Under the pieces are notes generated by a model that saw nothing but the letters and a program-made list of their open reading frames with translations, did not search any database and had not been told where the DNA came from. Shown one piece after another: positions 11,741 through 24,900 of a stretch of DNA of 64,000 nucleotides (position 1 is its first letter; every line of letters begins with the position of its first letter). The translations under genes and the position numbers were made by a program. This DNA comes from Terebella lapidaria (taxonomy: Eukaryota > Annelida > Polychaeta > Terebellida > Terebellidae). The stretch lies in contig OX424569.1 in NCBI GenBank assembly GCA_949152475.1, positions 23,977,950 to 24,041,949 of the forward strand, in the 5' to 3' direction.

Positions 11741-14700
11741 CATCGACACCGGATAGAAACGGTGCAAACAAACTGTACCATAATATGACTGGGGGTATAC
11801 ACCTGCCATAGAGTCGCCAAGCCTTTGGCAATCTGTGAAAAACCACACGGGGAATAGCAAGGGGCGGCTGTAGAAATAAGGGAATAGGTCGCACGCATAA
11901 TTGATTACTTTGGATATTTATCAATAATGCAGTGTCCAGTTAGCGCCTAGCCGCATACATAAACAACACAGCTCTGCGCTTTTGTTTCTCGCGAAACGTG
12001 GAGGAAATGAAAAGATTTGCCAAATGGCCCCTTGTTGGTAGAACACGTTTCACGTCTGGTCACAATGCAAGAACAGGTGTTATATAGGACATGTATCGGT
12101 ATTACCTAGATGCAATTCCATTTGCATAAGTAATAAGACCTCCGCATTCCATGGAGTATCATATTCCCTAGGTCCCTCATCAGATCAAGGAATTGATCGT
12201 ATTTCATTGCTATAGATTTCGATACTAGACCACATTGCCATTTTCGGAAACTTTATCAAATTTCATAACACCATTCACATATGGAACTTATTGTCACAGG
12301 AAATATTACTAATAATCCGTCTGCCAACTTTTGCTCCTCATCAAAATGAAATGAGCTGGAAATTGCCGCAGTGCAAGTGTCAAAATGTGTCGTTGGACAT
12401 AGGCGGATCAAAATATTCGCCGAATATTAATCCATTCAACATTGCATGGTACACTGATTTTTTTTTTCGAACCCTAAGGCTTATTGCACATAAAACAACA
12501 GACATAGAACACTTGCCAAACTATATAGAAAGATCATATTAGTATTTACGATGCGGCAATGATTCTGCCAATAAACCAACATATTCTCTTTTGAGGAGAC
12601 TACCTTTGAGTAGTTTAAACAATATATATATATATATCATATGAGTACAGATCCAAGCAGAAATTAATTTTGCATTGAGTTGTTTTTCATTAGTTGATTT
12701 TGTACCCCAAATCACAACATATTTTCACAATACAAACATCTTTAATAATTGCATGTTTTCAAAGTAGATCTCGTGTATGTGTCAATGTCACTATTTTTCA
12801 TTTCAAGCACTATAATAAGTTGTCACTATCATGGCGGAATAAGTAAACAAGAGCGACCGAGCAAATTCGGGAATTTATCATAATAATACAACTCGCAGAA
12901 ATCTTAAAATAGGGCTTGCCCTGCTGATCAATGCTCATTTTTGAATAAAAAATAAAAATAAAAAATGATTTAAACCAATAATACAGGTAAATTCAGACAG
13001 TTCATTCTGTAAAGTTTTACGATTAGAATCTATTTCAATCTATGTATATATAAATGATCTTTGTGAATTGAATACATGTTTATAACATAATATCGATTCG
13101 TGTGAACATGACGGGGGTCGGAAGTGTGAACAGTTATTGAAATATTACCCCTGACATAATTACACGCCGCGTGAAAAATCAGGGAGCTTTAGCAAAATAT
13201 TGTACCCGCTACGGTTCTTGTATATGGAGAAATCATAGCAGGAATAGAAAACAATCGGAAACACACAAATAGAGACCCTACTAAAACTTCAAACAAAAAA
13301 CTATCGCGGCTTTCCGCTGGGTCGAGTAGTGGTCTGTAATTAAACATTGTGGCCAAACCCCAATATTTTACTTTCTAAAATGGAAGAGAGGATTTCGAGG
13401 CATTGTTTCGTTCTTAGTGGGATTTGATTTGTTAATGACAATTAGCGAAAAGTCTTTGAGCAATCTCATATTATTATTACCTGGTGCCGTTATGCATAAT
13501 ATACATACCTATGTATATGCCTCATATACGATCAGTTGTAAACATGGGAGTAATGAATTTACAGATAATTGTTTCCAAGTATTCATCAAACTCATTACGC
13601 TTTAGATAACTATGTGAATTAATATTATTATTATTATTATTATTAGTAGTAGTAGTAGTATTACTATCTGATGCAATGTGCCGGATTGTTGATATAAGTT
13701 GATAAAGCACACAGTTCATTGGGTTTTTTTTTGCGGGAAAGTTTCAGGACTCGCGGTATATATGTTCAGCTATGAACAAGGAACGCAAAGGCACGTTCCG
13801 AATTGTGTCACCCATCCATAAATGACATCACAACTTTAATCACCCATACACGGGGTCAACATAGACATGCAAACGAGCAGATTGCCTTCCCAGGGAATAG
13901 GAAATGGGACCAACGAGCTCATTAACGTATTCCCCAGTCGAGCACCCACGAGTCACAAATTGTGCTGCGCACAAAGGGCGCATAATGCATCCCCACCGTG
14001 TAACGCGCAGTTTGGTTTGGCGACAACGTGATATTACATCAAAGCGCGTGCGGCGAAGATTTTCGCAAATACAAATTATGTCCGTAGAGGCCACTGTTCA
14101 AGTGAAAGTGACACCTATTGAAGGCAAAGTAGGGCGAATGGTAACACTTTTGCGTTATTAAATCAAAAGCACCGTTATGCGCTAGCAGGTGAAAGAAACT
14201 ATTTCATGTCGCGAAAGTGAAAGGTTTGATCGTTAAACCGTGTAAGATGCGTGTGTGAAACTGTTCGAGATTTCGCCAACAGCGCATTTCACCTACACTT
14301 CTCATAATTTGATTATCTTTTTTTAAAAAAAAAGTCTGTGCTTCTCTATTATTGCACCGGGGAACTAAAATGTCGCATAACGATATCTATTGCTATTGTT
14401 TTCAAAAGCAATCAAAAGTTTTATTGCTGTTTTAATTTGGAAAATGCCACGTTTTAAACAGATTCTTCATCTTTGTTCGCGCGATATAAATGTCAAAAGA
14501 ACACATCCTATATAGATGTCGCCTATCTTCTACATTTGAGCAATAAACTAAAGTTAAGTGGATTTTACTCTTCGGCCACGCGCATTGTGTAGGCAGACTC
14601 AGGCTGAGTTTGTTTGTAAAAACGAACAAAAGATTGACGACAGAGCACAAGATACAATAAACATGTAATTAAAACCGCAACCAGACATCAGTTTGGCCAC

Positions 14701-14954
14701 ATTACAATTCAACTGTAATTATTACAATGTTGCGCAACATACAGTGTGTCGTTTTCTTTCCGTGCATAATAACCGCGCGAAGTTTCGAACAATTTAACCC
14801 TCAATTGGGCAGGGGATGTCTGTCATTTTGATCTAAGCTTGACACCAGTAAAATATTCGCTACTATGTCAGGGATTATGTGTATTGCAGTGTGACTTGGA
14901 GAAATGTGAGGTAATGCGGCTTTTTACGGGGAAGATACGGCATAGAAAACAATG

Positions 14955-14982
14955 ATACGATACGATACGATACGATACGATA
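14955..14982. repeat. (GATAC)n microsatellite
   Basis: About five tandem copies of a pentanucleotide, GATAC/ACGAT depending on register. Confidence 0.85.
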
Positions 14983-15935
14983 AAAGCAATCAATGAGGAA
15001 ATGACATACAATACATATTGAATGGCATACATACGTGTTGAAGCAATGGATGGCTAATATTTATCGTTCACGTGTAGGCTAAAATGAATATCGGTGGATT
15101 TATCTCAACCCCCTTATTATTCGAATATTGAAAGTTGGACCTTCGTCGAAAGCATTTTTGAAGGCTATAACTATGACTGATGCATAATTAGTTTTATTTA
15201 ATTAGTTCACCTGAATTTAATAGTCTGTTGGCCTTTGGGCCTTTTGGGCAGTGCAAGGAAAGTTATCGATGAAGAATGTCAGAAAAATAGGAAAAACCAT
15301 TACAAGAAATTGATATTTAGCTGTAACCGTAATAATATTATTCCATATGTTTAGTTTCGAAATGCAACATTATCCCGTTCAAACACGCCTGATGTTCCTG
15401 TGAGGAATTGTTCAGGGGAAAAACAGGTGGTTGTTTTGTGATATTTGCGCGTACTTATATTGTACCTCCTTTTGTCTCGTTGTGAGATCAAACAGCGTCA
15501 TATTACAAACAAAAGGGTTCGAGTATGTACTGAACACATGTTTCGGTATTGTTGGTTTTCCCTCTTTGTGGCCGAGCTATTGAATTATGATTACACATTT
15601 CCTTTACAATAGCTCGGAGAGTGAACAAGTTTGAGAATTCATATCTACAAGGACATGGAGTTATAAAATTTACATTGAATGAATAGTTTTATAAATTCTT
15701 GACGGAGTTTCCGTAAAATGAAATATATGACAAATGCAATGGCAAGCAAAAAATAAAGTTAAAATTTCCAAGCACTAACTATATACTAATATGAATACAC
15801 AATACAACCATATACTCATATCATGTTATAGAATACACTTATAATCTAACTATACGCTGAATATATTAAGGTTCGCATTATACGTGCGTTGCCTGAACAA
15901 TCGAGTGATAATTTAGTTAATGCAATGAATGCATT

Positions 15936-15976
15936 GGGGGGGGGGGGGGGGGGTTAGGAGGAGGGGGGGGGGGGGA
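15936..15976. repeat. Poly-G tracts
   Basis: Two G runs of 18 and about 12 bases separated by TTAGGAGGA. Such runs can form quadruplexes and are also prone to assembly length errors. Confidence 0.85.
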
Positions 15977-17040
15977 GGTGGCAGGACACATGAATGGTAT
16001 TATGTGTGTAAGTAATATCTTTTTTCGTTTCTGCTCTCGAAATCAGCATCAAGTGTCTCCAGTCAAAATAACGTAAACCTACAAACAAATTAAGCCACGG
16101 AAAATCAGTGATAAAAGTATATTTATCCTGAATATAATCGTTAATCAACACAGCGTTAAGGATATATTCTTACTAATTAAAGCATAACGATCCCTAGTAA
16201 GCACGTCTTCATTCCATTGAGAGCTAATTACCCATGATGTGCGTTATCCCCTTGATATCTATTAATTGGCCACCATGTTAAATTTGTCCGTCATACTCTG
16301 ATGAGGGATATACCGTGACCAATAGAATATGCGCGATTTACCTCGCAGTTTGTTCGCATGAGACACATCCACTTGTATATGTCTTGTGCTGAATGTCGTT
16401 CTGTTCTTGATGTTGATATCGTGAAAACCCATGGTTATGCTCTCCCGCGTTGAGGTAATAAATACAGATCATGTAGCCGAACTATCAATTTATCCTGTTG
16501 ACGTACAGATTATATTTTAAAGCATTTCGCTTAGATTTGAAGTAATCTACATAATCTGGAAATGATTTGTGATTCAGGCATTGGGAACTACCCAATGTAC
16601 GTTAAGAATACTCTGTATACTGTAACATATACATTAAGCTTCTCGTTCTTGGATTTTTTCACTTTCGGTTCGGCGGTTCAGTAAAATAACATACCGGTAG
16701 GACAAACTATAAAACTGAACACATCATTTTTGAACACATCATAAAAAGTATTTGTTGACATACAAACGATAAGATTTCAGCGAAAAATCATTGCAGTAAA
16801 TTTCTAACACTATTCAGTAAATGTATTGCGATGATAAGTACCGAAACGTTATGATAATCAACATGCTCATTGTGCGGCGCTAGCCGTACTATATCTGTTA
16901 GTGTAATTTTGACCCCATGGTACTACTGGTGAGGAACTTGTCCATGCGTGGACTTATTGCTACCGAATTAAGTCAGCGATGACATTATCCATATTTCATG
17001 TCACAATCTCAGATTACAACAAAGTTAAGTAGCAAATATT

Positions 17041-17470
17041 GAACAAAGAAAACATACACCTTTGTCATTTGTGGAAAGTGCAACTAAAACCCATTTTGGC
17101 AAGAATAATGGACGAATCGACAAACAAATGCGAGTAATAATCAATTTTCGCATGGACAAGCTCTGCACCAGTATTGGAGGTATTATGGTAGTGTAAGACC
17201 ATCTACGAGAATTGTTCTCTGTGAGAGGGAAGTAGAGAGTTATTACAATACGAGTTCGAGTTACAATACGATTCGAGTTCATTGTTTCATATTGTTATCA
17301 AACTAATCAATAGGCTTTAAGTTGATTTGCAAATATTGTGTGAGTGAAAACACACACCATAGTCCTTTGTGGAAAGTTCAACCAAAACACATTTGGGCAA
17401 GAATAATGGGCAACTCAACAAAAGAGCAGGTGAGAATCAATTTACCCATGGACATCAAAATATTCGACAG
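17041..17470. repeat. Diverged direct duplication, ~120-bp units 311 bp apart
   Basis: The stretch starting near 17,041 and that starting near 17,352 share long blocks such as TTTGTGGAAAGT, GGCAAGAATAATGG and a closing CATGGACA. They differ at roughly one base in five. This could be two copies of an unknown interspersed repeat or an old local duplication. Confidence 0.6.
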
Positions 17471-18754
17471 GTTGTCATAACGTTCAGGTTCACAATTATA
17501 ATTTTTATATCACATGGAAACAAGACCCACAATATTTTGTTTGGTTGTTTAACCAAGAAATGTGTTTCGTGTCTACTTATCCTTGATTTTTTTTTTGTGT
17601 TCACTCAGCCTCGAGTACTGGTTCTACTCTCCTTTGTCCCTGTGGCCGCACACGTAACCTCAAGTTCTGCTGTTGTGATGCTTGTGATAGACTTCGGTTA
17701 TTGCAAAATGTACCCGATCACAATATAATATGCATTAAATTGATGCATGCACCAGGGTGCCCCAGTGACTTTGATGCCATTTATGTCGAGAGCCAAGTCA
17801 ATCGATTTATCGGGAGTGTTTTTTTTTCTCTGCATGAATATATCTCTCCTGATATGATAGACTAAGTTGACCTAGAGAAAAACAACTTATTTTTTCTTCG
17901 TTTTGAGCCATACCTCTTGAAACGAATAAGGTGTACACGCCTCAGACATTTGGGGAAAAAACTTCTGGTGATACAAAACAGAACAATGAACGATCCTTGA
18001 TAACCATCAAATGTTTTGGATCAACAGTGACTGAACTCGAGTGAATAAAGTGCATATCCTCGATTCTTTATTGATTTCAGTCACCTGAATAATTACCAAA
18101 CGAAACCCAGCAACACCTGTCATAATAAATTTTGTTCCAGCAAATGAAAAAAAAAATACTTAGGCATTGCATGGTAGCTTGGTGGAAAAGATAGGGCACC
18201 GTGACAAATAAACTTATTGTCTTATTTTGTGGATAATTCATACAATATTGAAACACAAATTCGACAGTTTTCTGTCTACTCATGTGCAGGGTGACATGGG
18301 GCAGGACGTCCCCCATTTCCATTATTTATAATTTGGTCGTGTCCTATACTTCCACGAGTAGTTGTGTAAGATGGTCAGGACTATGGGCAACATAGAATAG
18401 ATGAACTGAGTAAGCTGAGCACACAATTTTGTCACGGGAGCTTTAAAACTTTACATTTTGGGTGGTAAAATTATCAATAAATAAAGTGACGGTTATATCA
18501 CTCTTTAATAGGGCACAACAAATAACACATACGTGTTTGTTTTGTTCTGAACATTATTATATTGTGTCACCAAAGTGAAACTAACTTAGTTTTGAATGAC
18601 AGTAAGACTGTATTTCTCAGAAACGAAGTCTCGAAGTTTGGAATGAAACAATGGAAAACAAATCCTTATATGCAGTGTTGTTAAAAAGATGCAGTGAGTA
18701 GGTACTAGGTAAATGTTCTCCTCTCAAAATGATGTTTGTCAAGTGGACAATCCG

Positions 18755-18993
18755 TTATGAGCATTGTTGCGATTCATAGCGATAACGTCCAAACTTTGTA
18801 AACCGCCTCCTCCCTGAAGTATGCCTAGGCGCCCTGTGATACGGCGTTCTCGTTATATCGGAGTAAATCATTGGTAAGTCTGCCATGATGGCCAGTAAAA
18901 ATACCCCACAGATCACAGAAGCAGATGTGATGCCCATGATATGAGCACGTGACCACTCCACCGGTACCATGTCACGGGATATTGGAGTTCTCT
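18755..18993 (-). CDS. Last exon: transmembrane segment and cytoplasmic tail
   Basis: Part of the PAN-mucin-sushi gene. Acceptor is AATTTCAG at 18994-18995. Residues 1075-1094 form a hydrophobic span (IMGITSASVICGVFLLAIMA). The tail carries YSDI eight residues beyond the membrane, then RRRF and RYRYES, and ends QQCS. YSDI fits a YxxPhi sorting signal; it is only ITIM-like because Met rather than Ile/Val/Leu/Ser stands at -2. Confidence 0.85.
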
Positions 18994-21900
18994 CTGAAAT
19001 TGAGACATGTCAGATATGTACATACAATGTATCTATCGTGTATTCTGAGGATGTTTGACAATAAACTTGTCTGTATTTGACAATAAACTTGTCTGTATAC
19101 TCACATTGGGGATAGTTTTTATAGCAAACTTCATATGGGTTATTACATGTACATACAAATCCAAACTAATTGATTACTATAGTTAAGTACCATGATCATT
19201 ATTCTTAAATTATGGCGAATCGTATAGGCCTATAAAGTGTTATTTAATTCTTTTTTTTCTAGGCAGTAGGGATTCCATTGTGGAGTTTTTTCACATGACA
19301 TTTTCAGCAATATTTTATATATTTACTGGTGTTTTTGTAGGATTATGATATGTTGGCATGAACATATTTCTATTTTTATTGTTAGGCCTACATATAACGC
19401 ATGTAAACTGACCAATGCACTTGGGTATCTGCGGCGACCAATCGCCGGCTCCGTTACAAACGGTCACGTGACTAGTCGCACGTCCGGTCTCAAACACGTG
19501 GTCATCGTCACATGTAGCATTCACTGCACTTCCGGTATGGGTGGCGGTGGTGTTCAAAACCAAACCGGCCCAGGACGGAAGCGGAAGACATGTGATTGCT
19601 AGAAACGTCGTAATGAGCAAACTGTGATTTCACAACATAATCCAGAAATAGACTAACTATTGAACAATTAAATCCTGAGATCGGATTTACTAGGATGACA
19701 CTGGAATGTGTATCAGCCTATTACCCTTGAATTAATACCATAATGTCCTGAATTATGATGATTTACCTTGATGAATTTTCTTTTCGTATTTTTTCTTTTA
19801 CAATGTTATTATAACCTACTAGCCTACATGCGTGTTAGTACACGTCCCTTCATTATTGATTACCGGAATAAAAAAAAAACATTTACTGATGCAGGTGTTG
19901 GGTGCAGACCAGTGCCCGTGCATTGAACACACTGCAGTGAAGTTGTACGCGTTCCTTGCGTACCAGAACCCTTGTGTACAGCGGTACTCGACCGAGTGTC
20001 CGTATGTTGTGTCGTCAGGATAACTGGCTATGGTGTTTGTGTAGAGAGGCGGGGGTCCACAGTCGACAGCTGTTAACAGTGCCGGGTTGGAACAATTAGT
20101 TTATGACGTGTTTTGAATGCGATTATTGGATAAATACATATTCAAATGGCTCTTGAACAATATGAAATGGTGAAGTCGATAATTTCATCTAGGTTCATTG
20201 ATTTTGCTGACCTATAATATTAGGTTACAGTCATTTAACGAGTACTCATTCTACATGTATGCAGAGTTCAATGAACTGTACTACGTAAGCATCTGCACCT
20301 TGACACCCTTCCATTGAAGACCATGAACCGTTTGATAAACATTCCGTTATTTTCGAGAGATGTCCATCGGTGAACACGTGTCCAGCGACACATGTGATAT
20401 TGACACGTGACCCGAATTCCGTATTGTTATCAGACGCAACCACGCCACTGTAAAAATCCTCCACGCGGTCGCAATTTATCTCTGAGAAATCAAAAACGGG
20501 AGAAACATTAATATACGAGAAACACAACCTAATTCCCAACTCATCGCTAATTGCTTTAAATAGTTCGGTTCCATTTACTGATCATAATTAGGTCAAAATC
20601 ACAGGCTTCACCAACTTTGACACGGTAATAGGTCATCCATTCCTAGCCAGTCCTGGGTCGTGACGTCACATACGACTGTTTGTGTCACGTGACCAGTATT
20701 GAGGGTATATCCAGGAATACACGTGTATAGAATGACAGATCCAGGGTTCGCAAGACTCGTATTAGTTATTGTATTCGCCACACGGGGCGCTGGCAGGCAA
20801 CGTCCAGCTTGGAATTAATAGAAATCAAAAAGTCAACAATGGAGTGAAACATTTCAACATTTCAACTGAGAAAAGTCATCACAATTCAAACCTTGACAAG
20901 AAAAAGTTCCTATATTCCACTCTTCACTTGCGATGCAGCGGAAGTCTTTCGTCTGAGTTCCATCTTCAAACCTGAGTCCTGGATTACATCTGTAGGTGGC
21001 CGTAGAATTGTACGACCGCCCGGTGTAAGCTAACTCTGCATTGGGTATGTCTTCTGGTACGCTACACGTAATGGCTGCAAGAAACATTCAGGAGTGGTCT
21101 ATCACAACTTGCTAGAACTAGGTGAACTTTTAGTGATACTAGGCTGCTCAGATCATTGGTTTGGAAAGATGGTTGAAACTTGAAACAATAGTCTCCAATT
21201 ATCATCATAAAGATTTTGAAAGTGTTGCAATAATTATGTAATTGAATATTGTGATCTGTTCCAAGAGTTTCAGTGAGATGGAGGAATGCATAATGAAACA
21301 CAGGTGCCACACACTCAAATACTCACGTGTGCATTCAGTCAGACTTCTGGTCCATCCTGGCAACCCCTGGCAAAGAGTGGACTGTTCCGTCTCCCCATTG
21401 GCTGTCTTGTATCCGGGAAAGCACGTGGAAATCACGTGACTACCGTATACATGCGACTCTGAGCTCAAGATAGCATTCTGAACAGTGTCCAAAGACGGGC
21501 ACACTTCAACTGTCACAATATTGAGCGAGGATTAATTTTGGTTACTTATCCCCAAACGTAAACTTCAACTGCAATTCTATAACACTCAAGTAAGACTAAC
21601 TCACTGATACAGTCGTCCGTGGGCTGCCAATGTGTATCTATACAGTATACATTCCTCTCTCGGGCCCCGTCATGGAATCTATACCCTGTCCGACATGTCT
21701 GTACCACGTGACTGACGGACGCTACGTCCTCAACGTTACTGATTGTGGAGTTGGGAAAGTACGGTAGAGGTCCACATTTGTGATCTGCAAAGTGTATTTC
21801 GGTCAATGAAACATAATAATGTTATCTTCATATCATGGATTATTCACTTTTTTCCCAGAACGATTTTATCATGAATTCTCTTACACATACACGTAGGGGT

Positions 21901-24900
21901 CTATGGATATATGATTTTGAAACTTTTGGCTTTTCATTTTTGACCGATTGCGGTTGCTTCCAAACCCGCACATTCAGTATAAAAAGACTAGCTGATACAG
22001 TGGTTGAGGTCAAAAGAAAAGGTTAGTGTTAGTGTTAGGGTACAGTGTAACACTGGAGTATGTATAACCCACGCATTTGACTTCAGGCCACAGTGTTAGT
22101 GTTTGGATGCAATCTTGGCGCTATTTAGTGAATTTGGTTGCGCTTGTTCACACCAGAGTAACGCTGGTGTTACTTCAACCTGAGCTATTCTCTCTACCGC
22201 TTTCGTTTGTAATGTATTTCTCCTATATCTTAACACTAACCTCTAAGGGTTAGCAGCTACTCGAGGTCAAATGTTAAAATGAACACCCGTGTCTAGCAGC
22301 CATTTTGCACACACGGTACATGTCGTATGTATACTGAATTGGCATCGCCAACGTAGGCCTAATGTTTTTGATACCAATGATGCAAGGACTTGCAGTTCGC
22401 CAGGATAACTTCCAAAGGGTGGCTGCAGAAAGTGAAGAGCCCATGGAAACACGGTTACGGTTGAACCCTGCTCAGTTTCAGGGAATTGTAACGGAATACC
22501 ACGCGTGGCGAAATACAACTGGAAAAAAACTGTTTCAGACTTCAGAGCGGAGAATGAGAACATTCTTGTTGTATTTAGCTGAAGGAGGTTACCATCGTCA
22601 AGCAGCCTATGCCCAAGGAATTGCGAAGTCCACAGCAATACTTCACAACCAAGAGTGTGCGGATTTCTTCATGGAAATTGCGCCTCAGCACATCTACTTA
22701 CCGAATCTGAATGAAATTACACAATTGTCTAAACCATTGATCGACATCAATGGGCATCAAATAAATGTGCTGGTTATAATTGATGGGGTAATCATACGGA
22801 TACAGCGTCCAGACCGTGCTGGAGATGCCTATTTCTGTGGAAGGCATGGAAAGTCATGTGACTCCATGAATGTTCAGTACGTTGTAGACAAAAACGGGAA
22901 AGTTCGTCACGTCATATCAGGACTGTCTGGTGCGACTCATGACAAGACCGCAGCCGAGTGGTCTCCCGAGCTCATGGACTTTTTCAACCACCTTCCTCAG
23001 GATATGTTGTTGTTCTCGGCGACTCAGCATACAGGAACATTCATCAATCCGTAATAGTACCATTTACTGGTCCAGCCCTAAATGTGGATGAACTTCGCTT
23101 CAACACCAGATTGAGTAGACATCGCCAAATTGTTGAGAGGAGCATCGGAGCGACAGAACTGAAGTGGCGAATGGATCAGCTCAAAGAAAACAGACTGCCA
23201 GCAAAATATGGTCCACTCTTCGCTGCCAAATGCACAGTAGCAGTTTGTGTACTACACAATAGATATACAAATTTCTTATGACCATGATGACTGGAAATAA
23301 TCCATGATCTTTGTCATGATGATAAAGATGATGCTGATGGATATGGGTCATGACCACTACGACAGAGCATAAGAGAGAATTGTTTTAATCTATAGACACA
23401 TAGGCCCAATACATATCTTTTTTGTACTTGTAAAAACGCATACAGACATGTTTATTTGCGTTTATCTATTTTCTAGGTTCGTACAGGTGGGATGTGTGTA
23501 TGTGTAAATGTATGTGCATACGTGATAAAAAAGAATAAATTTTTTTTTTCTAAATATGTTCATGATTTGCATGTCAGTTTTCAGACATCGTTTTCATGTT
23601 TTCAAAATATTACAATGGTAGTAATTCAACACTGAACAACACAGAGTAATTATATTACATATGATGCCGGGTATCAAGAAAATTACATGTGCGCCCCTCA
23701 CATTTGTACTGCCTGATACAACCATAACAAAACAGAAACATGACATTAAAATTATAAAGTACTAGTACGCTCCACATAATATAAAACACCAAAAATTTCA
23801 ACGTTCCTTCAAGAAACTTGTGATAGAAATATCACATAACAGAACGAAAGTGATAACGAACACGTCATATTGCACGCAGTTCTTTGCATTTGTCAAAAAT
23901 GTGGTTCTTTGGGTGATTCAGGCGCTACCCTTCTGAGTGGCTATTGATACATGTAGATCAACATCCGCGAATTCCAGATTGTGAGCTGCCATCAGGGCAG
24001 ACCTGACCAGTCGAACTTCTCCTGTTAGCTCTGTCAAAATTTCGTTTTGCTTTCTGAGCAGGTCGAGATAATTATCTTGTTTCTCGACCAAAGAAGATAG
24101 GAAATCAGACGTCTTCAGTTTCTTAGGTGCGTTTTCAGCCGACTCGGAGTCCAGTGTGCATTCATTAGAATCATTGCTTTCTGCAACATTTCTTGACGTA
24201 CTTTGTGACGACGAAGGACGCGCGCCTTTTTTCCGAGACCACCACGCTTGGCTTGAGAGTGCCACTTTTAGGAAAGTATAGTCCATAATACTCCTCGTAC
24301 TGGTTGAAAAGTTCAGAAGAGCCCCTCAGTCGTCTGTCAGCGGAATCAGTCTCGGCACCGGATGTTTTCATCTGTCGGTAGCACTCACGGTACTCCTTCC
24401 CAAGGTTTTTCATTAAGTTTTCAACAGATATGCCATCAACATCATTTTTTGTGCCAATATTCTTGTAGAAATCGTGTGTTTTACCCATTCGTTTCGCCTT
24501 TATATAATTGTCATGAGACTCCAAAAATGTCTGGATAACGGCCAGAACTCTCTCATTGGTCCATCTGATGCGTTTTTTGGTTGCATCCATACTTTCTGCC
24601 ATTTATGTTCTTGAGCAGACGACAGTGAGAATCTGTGACACTGGCACAACACTACACTAACACTGGTGTAACTCCAGTGTAACTCTCGAGTTACACATAT
24701 ATAACTCTAGACTATAGTAATGGTTATGTTACCCCAACTTGTACTTGCTCAACGTGTTTAGCAGTATAGGTTAACACTTTTTTTAACACTACCACTAATC
24801 TCAACACTAACTTTTTCTTTTGACCTCACCCATTGTCACGGTGATTGATACAAATCCCCACCCAATACCAAGGTTGCCGGTCCATTGAAACCATACCTTT

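Larger units (their letters stand above)
11741..18754. other. Intergenic region between the zinc-finger and sushi genes
   Basis: No gene recognised. It holds microsatellites at 13,622-13,660 (TTA then TAG), 14,955-14,982 (GATAC)n and poly-G runs at 15,936-15,976, plus an old direct duplication at ~17,041/17,352. A CG-richer patch at 13,900-14,100 has open frames on both strands but no splice sites or domain I can defend. Confidence 0.5.
22005..24838. mobile_element. PIF/Harbinger-type DNA transposon in intron 6 of the sushi gene
   Basis: The ends carry inverted repeats (TGAGGTCAAAAGAAAA, then GTTAGTGTT, on the left; the reverse complement at 24,795-24,838). Both typical Harbinger genes are inside: a DDE nuclease on the plus strand (22,362-23,281) and a Myb/SANT-like protein on the minus strand (23,918-24,602), convergent. 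The sub-ends share TAACACTGG/GTGTAACTCCAGTG words. I could not settle the target duplication: the bases just outside a GGTC-starting TIR are TGA and TCA. The right end lies only 58 bases from the exon 6 boundary, yet the exon and donor are untouched. Both genes carry a frame break, so this copy is dead. Confidence 0.85.

Noticed and set aside
13840-14161. Open frames on both strands in a CG-richer patch
   Set aside because: No domain, no supported splice sites and no neighbour; a short exon cannot be excluded.
22005-24838. Additional host exons between sushi exons 6 and 7
   Set aside because: The open frames there are Harbinger nuclease and Myb-like genes between inverted ends; exons 6 and 7 join in phase without them.
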